Source: Gemmatimonadota bacterium (lineage in GTDB: Bacteria; Gemmatimonadota; Gemmatimonadetes; Gemmatimonadales; GWC2-71-9). Taken from it: a stretch of DNA of 64,000 nucleotides. Shown here piece after piece: positions 16,040 to 25,679 of this stretch. Under the pieces are notes generated by a model. That model worked only from the letters and a program-made list of their open reading frames with translations, made no database searches and was not told the DNA's origin. Numbering within the stretch: position 1 is the stretch's first letter; the number at the start of each line of letters is the position of its first letter. The DNA lies in NCBI GenBank assembly GCA_016713785.1, contig JADJOM010000002.1, positions 496,001 to 560,000 on the forward strand, written 5' to 3'. Made by a program: the position numbers and the translations under genes.

Positions 16040-19000
16040 AGCTCGCCGAGTTCTCGGTCCGGCACTACCAGTTCACGATCGTCGTCTTCCTGATGGCGGC
16101 GGTGCTCGGCGTCTATTCCCTGCGCACCATCCCGCAGGCGGAGGACCCGACCTTCCCGATCGCGAGCTTCACCGTGGTGGCGGTGTATCCCGGCGCCACC
16201 CCGGCCGACATGGAACAGCTTGTGGTGGACCCGCTGGAGCAGCGCCTCAACGAACTGGACGACCTCCGCAAGCTCAAGACGGAGATCCTGGACGGCCTGG
16301 CCACCATCTCGGTGGAGTTCGAGGCCTCGAGCGACGCCGACGCGCGCTACGACGACGTGGTGCGGGAGCTCAACGCCCTGCGGCCCTCGCTGCCCGCGGA
16401 CCTGGCGCGCCTCGACGTCCAGAAGTTCGACGCCAGCCGGGTGAACATCGTGCAGCTGGCGCTGGTCTCGGAGGCGCTGCCGATGCACGTGCTGGCGGAG
16501 GAGGCGCGGCGGCTCACCGAGCGGGTGGAGCGGGTGCCCGGGGTACGCACGGTGGAACGGTGGGGATTCCGGGAGCGCGAGGTGGTGGTGGAGCTCGACG
16601 CCGGCCGGCTCGCGGCGCTGCGGATCCCGGTGGGCCAGGTGCTGCAGGCCCTCGGGAGCGAGGACCTGAACATCCCCGGCGGCACGGTGAGCGCCGGGGC
16701 ACGGGCCTTCTCGGTGCGCACCAGCGGCAGCTATCGCCGCGTGGAGGAGGTGGCCCAGACCGTGGTGGCGGGGACCGGGCGCGCGGTGGTGCGGCTGCAG
16801 GACGTGGCGCGGGTGCGCTGGGGCTACGCGGACGCGCGGCACCTGGGCCGCTACAACGGCCAGCGCGCGGTGTTCCTCACCGCCAACATGAAGGACGGCG
16901 AGCGGATCGGCGCGGTGCGCGACGCCATCTACCGCGAGCTCGACCAGGCCGAACCGGGGCTGCCGGCGGGGATGCGGCTGGAGCGCGGCTTCGACCAGTC
17001 GGTGAACGTGGGGCGGCGGCTGGCGCGGCTGGGCGAGGACTTCGCGATCGCGATCCTGCTGGTGCTGGTCACGCTGCTCCCGCTCGGCACCCGGGCCTCG
17101 CTGGTGGTGATGATCTCGATCCCGCTCTCCCTGGCCATCGGGGTGTCGCTGCTGCAGCTCACCGGCTTCACCATCAACCAGCTCTCGATCGTGGGGTTCG
17201 TGATCGCGCTGGGGCTGCTGGTGGACGATTCCATCGTGGTGGTCGAGAACATCAGCCGGTTCCTGCGCGAGGGTCACTCGCGCCGCGAGGCGGCGATCCG
17301 GGCCACCCGGCAGATCGCGGTGGCGGTGCTGGGCTGCACCGCCACGCTGATCGTGGCCTTCCTGCCGATCCTCTTCCTGCCGGGGAACGCGGGCAGGTTC
17401 ATCCGCAGCATGCCGGTGGCGGTGATCTACACCATCGTGGCGTCGCTGGTGGTCTCGCTCACCATCATCCCCTTCCTGGCGAGCCTGCTCCTCACGGAGG
17501 AGCCCGAGGGCAAGGGCAACGTGGTGCTGCGCGGCCTGCTGTGGGTCATCGACCGGAGCTACGGGCGCTGGCTGCAGCGCGCGCTGGCGGCGCCCCGCCT
17601 CACCCTGGCGCTGGCGGCGCTGCTGGTGGTGGGGAGCCTGGCGCTGGTGCCGCTGATCGGCTTCTCGCTCTTCCCCAGGGCCGACACCCCGCAGTTCCTG
17701 GTGCGGATCACCACCCCCGACGGCTCGAGCCTGGCCGAGACCGACCGCGCCGCGCGGTTCGTGGAGCGCACCCTGGCCGGGGCGCCGGGGGTGCGGGCGG
17801 TGCTCACCAACGTGGGCCGCAGCAATCCGGACGTCTACTACAACATCATCCCCCGCAACGAGCGGCTCACGGTGGCGGAGGCGTTCGTGCTGCTGGAGCG
17901 CTACGACCCGCGCGCCACCCCGCGGACGCTCGACTCGCTGCAGCGGGTGCTCGACGGCTACCCGGGGGCGCGGATCGAGCTGGTGGCCTTCGAGAACGGG
18001 CCCCCGATCGACGCCCCGATCGCCTTCCGGCTGGTGGGGGAGGACCTCGACACGCTACGCGGGCTCGCGGCCGCGCTGCAGGCGCACCTCGCGGCCACGC
18101 CCGGCACCCGCAACGTGGTGAACCCGGTGGAACTCCGCGGCACCGGGCTCCGGGTGGAGGTGGACCGGGACCGGGCCGGGTTGCTCGGGCTCCCCATCGC
18201 CGAGATCGACCGCACCATCCGGCTCGGCCTGGCCGGCCTCGAGGTGGGCGCCCTGCGCGACGCCACCGGCGAGGACTACGCCATCCGGGTGCGGCTCCCC
18301 GCCGCCAGCCCGGCGCCGAGCCTCGATGGCACGCCACGCCCGGAGCTGCTGGAGCAGCTCTACCTCGCCAGCGCCGCCGGTGGCCAGGTGCCGCTGGGCC
18401 AGGTGGCGCGGGTGCGGCTCGACGGGACCATGCCGGTGATCCAGCACTACAACAAGGAACGCAGCGTCACCGTCACGGCCAGCGTGGTCACCGGCTACAA
18501 CACCGACCGGGTCACCAAGCAGGTCCTCGCCGGGCTCGGGGCGGTGCCGCTCCCCCCGGGCTACCGCATCATCCCCGCCGGCGAGATCGAGAGCCGCGAG
18601 GAGAGCTTCGGCGGCCTGGGCGCGGCGATCATCGTGGCCGTCTTCCTCACCCTGGCCATCCTGGTGCTCGAGTTCCGCACCTTCACCAGCACCCTCATCG
18701 TGGCGTCGGTGATCCCCCTCGGCGTGGTGGGCGGCCTGGTGGCGCTGTTCCTGTCGGGGAACACCCTCTCGTTCACGGCGATGATCGGGTTCGTGGCGCT
18801 GATCGGGATCGAGATCAAGAACTCGATCCTGCTGGTGGACTTCACCAACCAGCTGCGGGCGGAGGGCGTCGGGCTGGACGAGGCGATCGCCCGGGCGGGG
18901 ACGGTGCGGTTCCTGCCGATCGTGCTCACCACGCTGACGGCCGTGGGCGGGCTGCTGCCGCTGGCGCTGCAGGGGTCCTCGCTGTATTCGCCGCTGGCGC

Positions 19001-19134
19001 TGGTGATCATCGGCGGGCTGCTCAGCTCCACCCTGCTGGCCCGGCTGGTGACGCCGGTGATGTACAAGCTGCTGCCGCCGGCGGTGGGGGAGGCGCCGGC
19101 ACCGGCGGCGGCGCTGGTCCCGCGGACCGCCTGA
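16036..19134 (+). CDS. RND-family multidrug efflux permease
   Basis: A 1032-residue inner-membrane proton-driven pump with the standard duplicated 12-helix layout. The first helix FTIVVFLMAAVLGVYSLR is followed by a porter domain (YPGATPADMEQLVVDPLEQ). In TM4 the relay aspartates are present in GLLVDDSIVVVENISR. The second half repeats the plan, with TM10 IGIEIKNSILLVDFTNQ supplying the conserved Lys. Length equals AcrB/MexB. The sequence style (SVRHYQFTIVVFLM) is closer to the AcrB/AcrD/AcrF general group than to metal pumps, because the CzcA-type metal motif is missing. Substrate is unknown. The stop is 9 bases from the convergent sensor-kinase gene. Confidence 0.93.
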   Translation: MKLAEFSVRHYQFTIVVFLMAAVLGVYSLRTIPQAEDPTFPIASFTVVAVYPGATPADMEQLVVDPLEQRLNELDDLRKLKTEILDGLATISVEFEASSDADARYDDVVRELNALRPSLPADLARLDVQKFDASRVNIVQLALVSEALPMHVLAEEARRLTERVERVPGVRTVERWGFREREVVVELDAGRLAALRIPVGQVLQALGSEDLNIPGGTVSAGARAFSVRTSGSYRRVEEVAQTVVAGTGRAVVRLQDVARVRWGYADARHLGRYNGQRAVFLTANMKDGERIGAVRDAIYRELDQAEPGLPAGMRLERGFDQSVNVGRRLARLGEDFAIAILLVLVTLLPLGTRASLVVMISIPLSLAIGVSLLQLTGFTINQLSIVGFVIALGLLVDDSIVVVENISRFLREGHSRREAAIRATRQIAVAVLGCTATLIVAFLPILFLPGNAGRFIRSMPVAVIYTIVASLVVSLTIIPFLASLLLTEEPEGKGNVVLRGLLWVIDRSYGRWLQRALAAPRLTLALAALLVVGSLALVPLIGFSLFPRADTPQFLVRITTPDGSSLAETDRAARFVERTLAGAPGVRAVLTNVGRSNPDVYYNIIPRNERLTVAEAFVLLERYDPRATPRTLDSLQRVLDGYPGARIELVAFENGPPIDAPIAFRLVGEDLDTLRGLAAALQAHLAATPGTRNVVNPVELRGTGLRVEVDRDRAGLLGLPIAEIDRTIRLGLAGLEVGALRDATGEDYAIRVRLPAASPAPSLDGTPRPELLEQLYLASAAGGQVPLGQVARVRLDGTMPVIQHYNKERSVTVTASVVTGYNTDRVTKQVLAGLGAVPLPPGYRIIPAGEIESREESFGGLGAAIIVAVFLTLAILVLEFRTFTSTLIVASVIPLGVVGGLVALFLSGNTLSFTAMIGFVALIGIEIKNSILLVDFTNQLRAEGVGLDEAIARAGTVRFLPIVLTTLTAVGGLLPLALQGSSLYSPLALVIIGGLLSSTLLARLVTPVMYKLLPPAVGEAPAPAAALVPRTA

Positions 19135-19143
19135 GCGGGGCGG

Positions 19144-22100
19144 CTACTTCCGGTCGAGCACCTGGCGCGCCTTCCGCAGCAGGGCCATCGGGGTGTACGG
19201 CTTGGAGAGGAAGGTCACCTCGGCCTGCAGGATGCCGTGCCGCATCACGGCGTCGTCGGTGTAGCCGCTGGTGTAGAGCACCCGGAGGTCGGGATCGCGC
19301 GTGGTGAGCGTGGCGGCCAGCTCGCGGCCATCCATGTAGGGCATGACCACGTCGGTGAGCAGCAGGTGAATCGGGCCGGGGTGCCGCGCCGCCACCTCCA
19401 GCGCCTCGCGCCCGTTGCCGGCCTGGAGCACGGCGTAGCCGTAGGGCCGGAGCGCGAGGGCCGCCACCCGGCGCACGCTCTCCTCATCCTCCACCAGGAG
19501 AATGGTCTCGGTGCCGCGCACATCCTGCACCTCCTGCTCCAGCGCGGACCCGAGGGCGGCCTGGTCCACGGTGGGCAGGTAGATCTTGAAGGAGGTGCCG
19601 AGGCCCGGCTCGGTGTACACCTCGATGGCGCCGCCCGCCTGGGTCACGATGCCGTGGACCACGGCCAGGCCGAGTCCCGTGCCCTTGCCGCGGGACTTGG
19701 TGGTGTAGAACGGCTCGAAGATCCGGGCCCGGACCTCCGGGGTCATGCCGCAGCCGGTGTCGCTGATGGTGAGCTGCAGGTAGCGGCCCGGGCCGAGGCC
19801 GGGGCGGCCGCGGAGGAAGTGCTCGTCCACCTCCAGGGCGCGGGTCTCGAGGGTGAGCTGCCCCCCGGTGGGCATGGCGTCGCGGGCGTTGACGGCCAGG
19901 TTGAGCAGCACCTGCGACCACTGGCCCGGGTCCACCAGCACCCGGGGCAGGGCGGGGGCGAGCGCGGTGGTGAGGAGGATGTCCTCGCCCAGCAGGCGGC
20001 GGAGCATCTTCTCGGTGTCGACCACCACGGTGTTGAGGTCGAGCACCTGCGGCTCGATCACCTCGCGGCGGCTGAAGGCCAGCAGCTGCCGGGTGAGCGC
20101 GGCGGCCCGCTCGCCGGCGTGCAGGATCTCGCCGATCAGCTCCCGCCCGTCGGTCTCCTCCGGCACCACGTCCTGCAGCAGCTCGGCATTGCCGGCGATG
20201 ACGGTGAGCCAGTTGTTGAAGTCGTGCGCCACCCCGCCGGCGAGCAGCCCGATCGACTCCATCTTCTGGGTCTGGCGCAGCTGGGCCTCGAGCTGGCGCC
20301 GCTCGGTGATGTCTTCCGCCACGCCGGCCACCCGCACCACCCGTCCGTCCGCGTCGCGCACCGGGAAGGCCTGGTCGCGGATCCAGCGGATGCTCCCGTC
20401 CGGTCGGACGATCCGGTACTCCTCGTCGTAGGTGCCGGCCGCCTGCCGGGTCATGGCGGCCTCGAGCACCCGCTCCCGGTCCTCGGGGTGGATGGCGTCG
20501 AGCCAGTCGCCCGGGTGGTCGTACAGCCGCTGGCAGGACCGGCCCCAGATCGCCTCGTAGCCGGGGCTGATGTACAGCATCTGGTGCTTCCCCACCGCGG
20601 TGAGCCAGAATACCTCGCGGATGCTCTCCGCCAGCTGGCGGAAGCGGTGCTCGGTGTCGCGGAGGGCCTCCTGCGCCGCCAGGCTGGCGGTGATGTCCTC
20701 GCTGAAGACGAGGATGCCGCCGACCGCGCCGCTGGCCTCCAGCCAGGGCCGCACTTCCCAGCGCAGCCAGTGTACCGAACCGTCGGCGCGCACAAAGCGG
20801 TCGGCGTCCTCCCGGACCACCTCGCCGGCCAGGGCGCGGCGGTGCACCGCGCGCCACGTCTCGCCGATCTCGGGGAAGACGTCGTAGTGACAGAGCCCGC
20901 GCAGGTCGCGGTCGCCGAGAGCGTAGTCGGTGAGCCAGCGGCGGCTCACGCTCAGGTAGCGCATGTCGCGGTCGAACATGGCCAGCGAGGCGGGGGCGTG
21001 CTCCACGAAGAGCCGCATCCGCTCCTCGCTCTCCCGCAGCGCCTGCTCGGCCAGCTTCCGGTCGGTGACGTCCAGGAAGACGCCGAGGATGTAGTCCTCG
21101 CCGCCCAGGTGGATGCGCTCGGCGGAGACCAGGGCGTGGCGGGCGGTGCCGTCCTTGCGGCGGAACGGATAGTCCACCTGCGCCAGCCGGCCCTCGGTGT
21201 CCAGCCGGTGCCACAGCGCCTCGTGGAACTCCGCCGGGATGAAGCCGCCGAGCTCCTGGGTGGTCTTCCCGAGGACCTCCTCGCGGGGGTAGCCGCTCAG
21301 GTCGCACATGACCTGGTTGATCTCGACGATGGTCCGGTCGGCGCAGCGCAGCATGACGCTGCCCGAGGGGCTGGCCTTGAAGGCCAGGCTGAGCCGCTCC
21401 TCGGAGGCGGAGAGCTCCCGCCGCAGGGCGCGCTGCTCGGTGAGGTCCAGGTAGGCGGCCACCAGGCCCATCACGCGGCCGGTGCGGTCGTGCAGCGGGG
21501 CGGTGCTGATGCTCACGTCGATGCTGCGGCGGTCGCGGGTCATCCGCCGGGTCTGCAGGTTGCGGAAGGGCCGCCCGGCGGCGACGCGCTGGCGCAGCTC
21601 GTCGTACTCGGCCTCCAGGTCCTTGGGCACGATCGGGAAGGGCAGGCCCAGCACTTCTTCGGCGCTCCAGCCGAAGAGCGCCTCCGCCGCCTGGTTCCAC
21701 AGCAGCACCGTGCCGTCGTTGTCGAGCGCCACGATCGGCAGCGGGGAGGAGCGGACGATCGCCTGCAGCCAGTCTGACATCCCGCGCAGCGATTCCGCCG
21801 CCTGCTTTCGCTGCGAGATGTCCTGCACCGTGGCGATCCGGTACTGCACCGCCCCGTCGGCGCCGCGCACGCTGACGATGTCCACCTGCACATCCACCGC
21901 GCGGCCCTCCGGCCGCAGCATGCGGGCCTCGACCCGGGCCTGCCCCTCGCGATCGGCCTCCACCATGGCCTGCTGCACCCGGGGGCGGTCCGCGGCGTCG
22001 TACAGGTCGGCGATGGCCGCCCCGCGCAGCTCCTCCGCCGTCCGTTCCAGCAGGCGGGCGTAGGCCGGGTTGCACGCCATGAGCTGGTTGCGGCCCGGGA

Positions 22101-24825
22101 TGCCCACCGCGATGCCGTGGGCGCAGTGCTCGAAGGCGTCGGCCCACTGCCGCAGCTCCCGCTCGGCCTCGTGCCGCGTCGTCACGTCGGTGATCGTGAT
22201 CGCCGCGACCTTCCCCCCGCCCGGCAGCTCCACGATGGCGCCGCCGTAGCGGAACACCCGCCGCCACTCGGTGTCGAGCCGGCGCACCCGCAGCGCCACG
22301 TTGTCGATCCGCTCTCCCCGCAGGATGCGGCTGACGGGCCACTCCGCCTCCGGGAGGACGCGGCCGTCGAGGCCGCTCAGCTCGTAGAGGGCGGCGAACT
22401 CGGGGACCCGGAGCAGCCAGGCCTCCGCATCCCCGAAGCCATGCATCTGGAGCGCGGCGCGGTTCCAGCTGAGGAGGCGGCCCGAGAGGTCGGCCACCAC
22501 CACCCCCTCGCCCAGGTGCTCCAGCACCGCCTGCACCCGCTCCTCGCTCGAGCGCAGCAGCGCCTCGGTGCGGCGCCGCTCGGTGGCGTCCTTGATCACG
22601 CCGTGCCAGGTGGTACCGCCGTCGGGGTCGCGTACCGGGATGGCGTGGGTCTCGGTCCAGACCTCCCGGCCGTCGGGCCGCCGGAAGCGGGCCTCGAAGT
22701 GCAGCGGGGTGAGGTCCCGGGCGGACGTGTCGATCGCCGCCAGGGTGCCCGCGCGGTCTTCCGGGTGGACCATGCCCATCAGGACCGTGGCGTCGCGCTG
22801 GAACTGCTCCAGCGGCACGCCATAGATGCGCTCGAGGCTGCGGCTGGCGTACGGGAAGTGGATCGGTCCCGATGGCGGCCGCCGGAAGGAATGCAGCGCG
22901 CCCGGGGAGGCGTCGGCGATCCGCGACAGCCGGGCCTGCTCCTCCGCGAGGGACGCGGTCGCCCGCCGCGTCTCCTCGATCTCGGTGCAGGCCCCGAACC
23001 ATTCCGTGATCGTCCCGTCCGCGCCGCGGAGTGGCATGCCCTGGACGTCGAACCAGCGGTAGGCGCCGTCCGCCCGGCGCAGCCGCAATTCGGTGTGGTG
23101 GTCGGCGCCGGTGGCCACCGCCTGGCGCCACTCCGCCAGCACCCGGTCGCGGTCCTCCGGGTGGACCTGCTCCGACCAGCCGCTGCCGAGGTGCTCCGCC
23201 ACGGCGCGGCCGGTGAACTCGGCCCAGTGCCGGCTCAGGAAGGTGCAGGCCCCGTCGGGCCCGCAGGTCCAGACCAGCTGCGGCAGTGAGTCCACCACCT
23301 GCTGGAAGCGTCGCCGGGGGGGGGGGCCGCCACCGGGGGCGAGCCCGGGCCTCGTGGATGTCGGTGAGCGATCCGACCCACTTGACGAGGGCCCCGGTGA
23401 CCTCGCGCACCGGCGCGCAGCGCAGCTCGTGCCAGCGCCAGGCGCCGTCGTGCCGGCGGTGCCGGAACTCGGTCTGGAAGGGAGCGCCGCTCGCCAGCCC
23501 CGCCACCCGGCAGGCCACGGTGCTCTCGCGGTCGTCGGGGTGAATGGTCTCGATCCAGCGGGTGCGCATCTCCTCCAGGCTGTACCCGGCATACGCCAGC
23601 CCCGCTGGCTCATGAAGTCCTCGGTGCCGTCCGCCTGCATCGTCCAGGTGATGTGCGGCAGCCCCTCGGCCAGCTGCCGGAAGGTGGCCTCGCGGTCCAG
23701 CAGCGCCTCGCGCCACGCCCGCTCCGTGGTGATGTCGCGGATGGTGCCCACCATCCGTTGCGGCACCCCCGCGGCGTCGTACTGCGCCCGGGCCACGTTC
23801 TCGATCCACCGCACCTGCCCGTCGGGGCGGATGATGCGGAACTCCAGCCGGAACTGCTCCCGCCGGCCCACCGCCTCCGCCGATTCCCGGGCCACCGCGT
23901 CGGCGTCGTCCGGGTGGATCCGCCGCTCCCACGCCTCGACCGTGCCATCGAACTGGTCCGGCGTGAGCCCCACGATCGCGTAGCACTCCGGCGACCAGAT
24001 CACGTCGTGGGTCCGGATGTCCCACTCCCACACCCCCGTATGCGTGGCCGCCAGCGCCAGCGCCAGCCGCTCCTCCTGCGCCGCGAGCGCGGCGGCGGCG
24101 AGCTTCCGCTCCGTGATGTCGGTGACGGTGCCGATCATCCGGGTGCGGGGGCCGTCGGCGCCGGGAAACCACCGCGCCAGGTTTTCCACCCAGCGGGTGC
24201 CCCGGCGCCCCACTACCCGGAACTCGTGCCGCAGCTCGGTCCCGTCCTCGAAGGAGCGCGTGGTGGCGGCCACCACCCGGGCGAGGTCCTCGGGATGCAC
24301 GCAGCGCTGGAAGCCGGCCACCGTGCCGTCGAACGCCGGCGCGTCCATGATGTCGTAGCACTCGCGCGACCAGTACACCGCGTCGGTCGCGGGGAACCAC
24401 TCCCACACGCCCATCTCCGCCGCCTGCAGCGCCAGCCGCAGCCGCGCCTCGCTCTCGGCGCGGGTGGACTCCACCAGCTGGTCCACGATCGGCCGGAGGG
24501 CCGAGGTGTCGGGTTCCGCGTCGTCGGCGAGGGTGAGCACGTCGGTCACCGCGATGACCTCGCCGCGATGATCCAGCACCGGGGAGGAGGTGAGCCACAC
24601 CCGCACCCGGGTGCCATCCTTGCGCAGCCGCTCGGTGAGCACCGGCGGTCCGCCGCATGGCAGCGTGGCCGCCGCGGCGCGCAGCTCCGCGGGGATCAGC
24701 GCGGCCGCCGGGGTCCCCAGCGCCTCGGCGGCCCCGAGACCGAGCAGCGCGCTCGCGCCCGGGCTGAGGCTGGTGATGCGTCCATCGAGGTCGCGCACCA
24801 GGGCCGCGAGCGGAGCAGAGTCCAT
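19144..24825 (-). CDS. Soluble hybrid sensor kinase with about twelve PAS domains (two apparent frameshifts)
   Basis: A protein of about 1893 residues with no transmembrane segment. From the N-terminus it has roughly twelve PAS/PAC units, recognisable by repeated WEWF--TD-VYWS-ECY, FRQLAE-LPH--WT and VTDITERK-type PAC ends. These are followed by a HisKA-like dimerisation helix with the phospho-acceptor in GGVAHDFNN, an HATPase domain (NLAVNARDAMPTGG, DTGCGMTPE, GKGTGLGL) and a C-terminal receiver (LLVEDEE, LTDVVMPYMDG, LSKPYTP). Two breaks, at CCCC 23600-23603 and at a run of 11 G at 23316-23326, put the roughly 280 bases between them in another frame. That frame reads as a good PAS segment, so they look like compensating indel errors. 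ATG 24825 is preferred over TTG 24843. Confidence 0.88.
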   Translation of the reverse strand: MDSAPLAALVRDLDGRITSLSPGASALLGLGAAEALGTPAAALIPAELRAAAATLPCGGPPVLTERLRKDGTRVRVWLTSSPVLDHRGEVIAVTDVLTLADDAEPDTSALRPIVDQLVESTRAESEARLRLALQAAEMGVWEWFPATDAVYWSRECYDIMDAPAFDGTVAGFQRCVHPEDLARVVAATTRSFEDGTELRHEFRVVGRRGTRWVENLARWFPGADGPRTRMIGTVTDITERKLAAAALAAQEERLALALAATHTGVWEWDIRTHDVIWSPECYAIVGLTPDQFDGTVEAWERRIHPDDADAVARESAEAVGRREQFRLEFRIIRPDGQVRWIENVARAQYDAAGVPQRMVGTIRDITTERAWREALLDREATFRQLAEGLPHITWTMQADGTEDFMSQRGWRMPGTAWRRCAPAGSRPFTPTTARAPWPAGWRGWRAALPSRPSSGTAGTTAPGAGTSCAARRCARSPGPSSSGSDRSPTSTRPGLAPGGGPPPRRRFQQVVDSLPQLVWTCGPDGACTFLSRHWAEFTGRAVAEHLGSGWSEQVHPEDRDRVLAEWRQAVATGADHHTELRLRRADGAYRWFDVQGMPLRGADGTITEWFGACTEIEETRRATASLAEEQARLSRIADASPGALHSFRRPPSGPIHFPYASRSLERIYGVPLEQFQRDATVLMGMVHPEDRAGTLAAIDTSARDLTPLHFEARFRRPDGREVWTETHAIPVRDPDGGTTWHGVIKDATERRRTEALLRSSEERVQAVLEHLGEGVVVADLSGRLLSWNRAALQMHGFGDAEAWLLRVPEFAALYELSGLDGRVLPEAEWPVSRILRGERIDNVALRVRRLDTEWRRVFRYGGAIVELPGGGKVAAITITDVTTRHEAERELRQWADAFEHCAHGIAVGIPGRNQLMACNPAYARLLERTAEELRGAAIADLYDAADRPRVQQAMVEADREGQARVEARMLRPEGRAVDVQVDIVSVRGADGAVQYRIATVQDISQRKQAAESLRGMSDWLQAIVRSSPLPIVALDNDGTVLLWNQAAEALFGWSAEEVLGLPFPIVPKDLEAEYDELRQRVAAGRPFRNLQTRRMTRDRRSIDVSISTAPLHDRTGRVMGLVAAYLDLTEQRALRRELSASEERLSLAFKASPSGSVMLRCADRTIVEINQVMCDLSGYPREEVLGKTTQELGGFIPAEFHEALWHRLDTEGRLAQVDYPFRRKDGTARHALVSAERIHLGGEDYILGVFLDVTDRKLAEQALRESEERMRLFVEHAPASLAMFDRDMRYLSVSRRWLTDYALGDRDLRGLCHYDVFPEIGETWRAVHRRALAGEVVREDADRFVRADGSVHWLRWEVRPWLEASGAVGGILVFSEDITASLAAQEALRDTEHRFRQLAESIREVFWLTAVGKHQMLYISPGYEAIWGRSCQRLYDHPGDWLDAIHPEDRERVLEAAMTRQAAGTYDEEYRIVRPDGSIRWIRDQAFPVRDADGRVVRVAGVAEDITERRQLEAQLRQTQKMESIGLLAGGVAHDFNNWLTVIAGNAELLQDVVPEETDGRELIGEILHAGERAAALTRQLLAFSRREVIEPQVLDLNTVVVDTEKMLRRLLGEDILLTTALAPALPRVLVDPGQWSQVLLNLAVNARDAMPTGGQLTLETRALEVDEHFLRGRPGLGPGRYLQLTISDTGCGMTPEVRARIFEPFYTTKSRGKGTGLGLAVVHGIVTQAGGAIEVYTEPGLGTSFKIYLPTVDQAALGSALEQEVQDVRGTETILLVEDEESVRRVAALALRPYGYAVLQAGNGREALEVAARHPGPIHLLLTDVVMPYMDGRELAATLTTRDPDLRVLYTSGYTDDAVMRHGILQAEVTFLSKPYTPMALLRKARQVLDRK

Positions 24826-25031
24826 CGTGCCAGTATCGGTCAATGCAGCGGACGGGGTGAGCCGGAGGAGAACATCACGATCCTACGGTGCAGCCATCCG
24901 TGCCCGGGTGCAAGGAGGTGGCGAACCATGCACACCATCCAGCACATCTTCGGCCATGGCGGGATTTCGGCGCGGACAATCCCCGCACGAAACGCATGCC
25001 TTGTTCCCGGGCACTCACCGGGATGGCGCGT
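24826..25031. other. Intergenic region, nothing firm
   Basis: This stretch lies between the kinase start and the end of the uridine-kinase-like gene. On the plus strand a near-perfect AAGGAGGTG (24912-24920) sits 7 bases before ATG 24928, opening an 82-codon frame that runs antisense into the neighbouring gene. Its translation has no recognisable pattern, so no gene is called. Confidence 0.3.
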
Positions 25032-25679
25032 TCAGGCCGGGACCAGCGCGGCGAGGGCGGCGGTGAGGATGGGCGGGACCTTCGAGGCATCGTGCTGCAA
25101 CAGCCGGGGCCGGGCCGGGTCGGCGTTGTCCACCACCACCTGCGCGGCGGCGCGCGGGCGGTGCTCCGCATGGTAGCGCCGCTGGCCCGGCACGTAGCGC
25201 CGGTCGAGCCGGCGCTCCACCTCCTCGCGGGCGCGGCCACGGGCGGTATCGCGCGCCACCAGGCGCGCCCGCGCCACGGCCTCGGGCGCCTCGAGGTAGA
25301 CCGCGGTGACCGGGATCGTTCCCGAGGGGATCCGCCGCACGAACACCCCCTCGATGACCAGCACGGGGCGGGCGCCGAGCACCACGCGCCGCTCGGGGAG
25401 CGGGGCGCCCGCCAGGCCGTCGTAGGCGGGGATCATCAGCTCCAGTGCGCCGGCCGCGAAGGTGCGCACCAGCCAGCCCAGCCGCTCGAGGTCGTAGTAC
25501 TGCTCGTAGTAGAGCGTGGCTTCGTCACCGCTGGCCCAGTCCAGGGGGCGGCGGAAGTCATCCACCCGCACCAGCACGGGGGTGGCGCCCGCCACCGCCA
25601 GCTCGGTGACCAGCCGCGCGGCGAAGGTGGACTTGCCGCAGCCGTCCACGCCATCGACGGTGATGATCGGGCGATTCAT
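25032..25679 (-). CDS. Uridine kinase-like P-loop phosphotransferase
   Basis: A 215-residue P-loop protein starting MNRPIITVDGVDGCGKST, with the Walker A motif at residues 10-17. VRVDDFRRPLDW and YYEQYYDLERL then resemble the substrate-binding part of uridine kinase/phosphoribulokinase-like proteins. The segment VLVIEGVFVRRI matches the family's Walker-B-like strand, and a basic lid follows (ARLVARDTARGRAREEVERR). It is probably cytoplasmic; the acceptor could be uridine or another small metabolite. ATG overlaps the preceding phosphatase gene by 4 bases, which places it at the end of the ABC-exporter operon. Confidence 0.7.
   Translation of the reverse strand: MNRPIITVDGVDGCGKSTFAARLVTELAVAGATPVLVRVDDFRRPLDWASGDEATLYYEQYYDLERLGWLVRTFAAGALELMIPAYDGLAGAPLPERRVVLGARPVLVIEGVFVRRIPSGTIPVTAVYLEAPEAVARARLVARDTARGRAREEVERRLDRRYVPGQRRYHAEHRPRAAAQVVVDNADPARPRLLQHDASKVPPILTAALAALVPA

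Noticed and set aside
16560..19307. Long second plus-strand frame and similar antisense frames across the RND, ADOP and PAS-kinase genes
   Set aside because: They are shadows of well-supported genes and lack any family pattern.
24928..25176. 82-codon plus-strand frame behind a near-perfect AAGGAGGTG site
   Set aside because: Most of it runs antisense to the uridine-kinase-like gene, and the translation looks random. The Shine-Dalgarno match alone is not enough.
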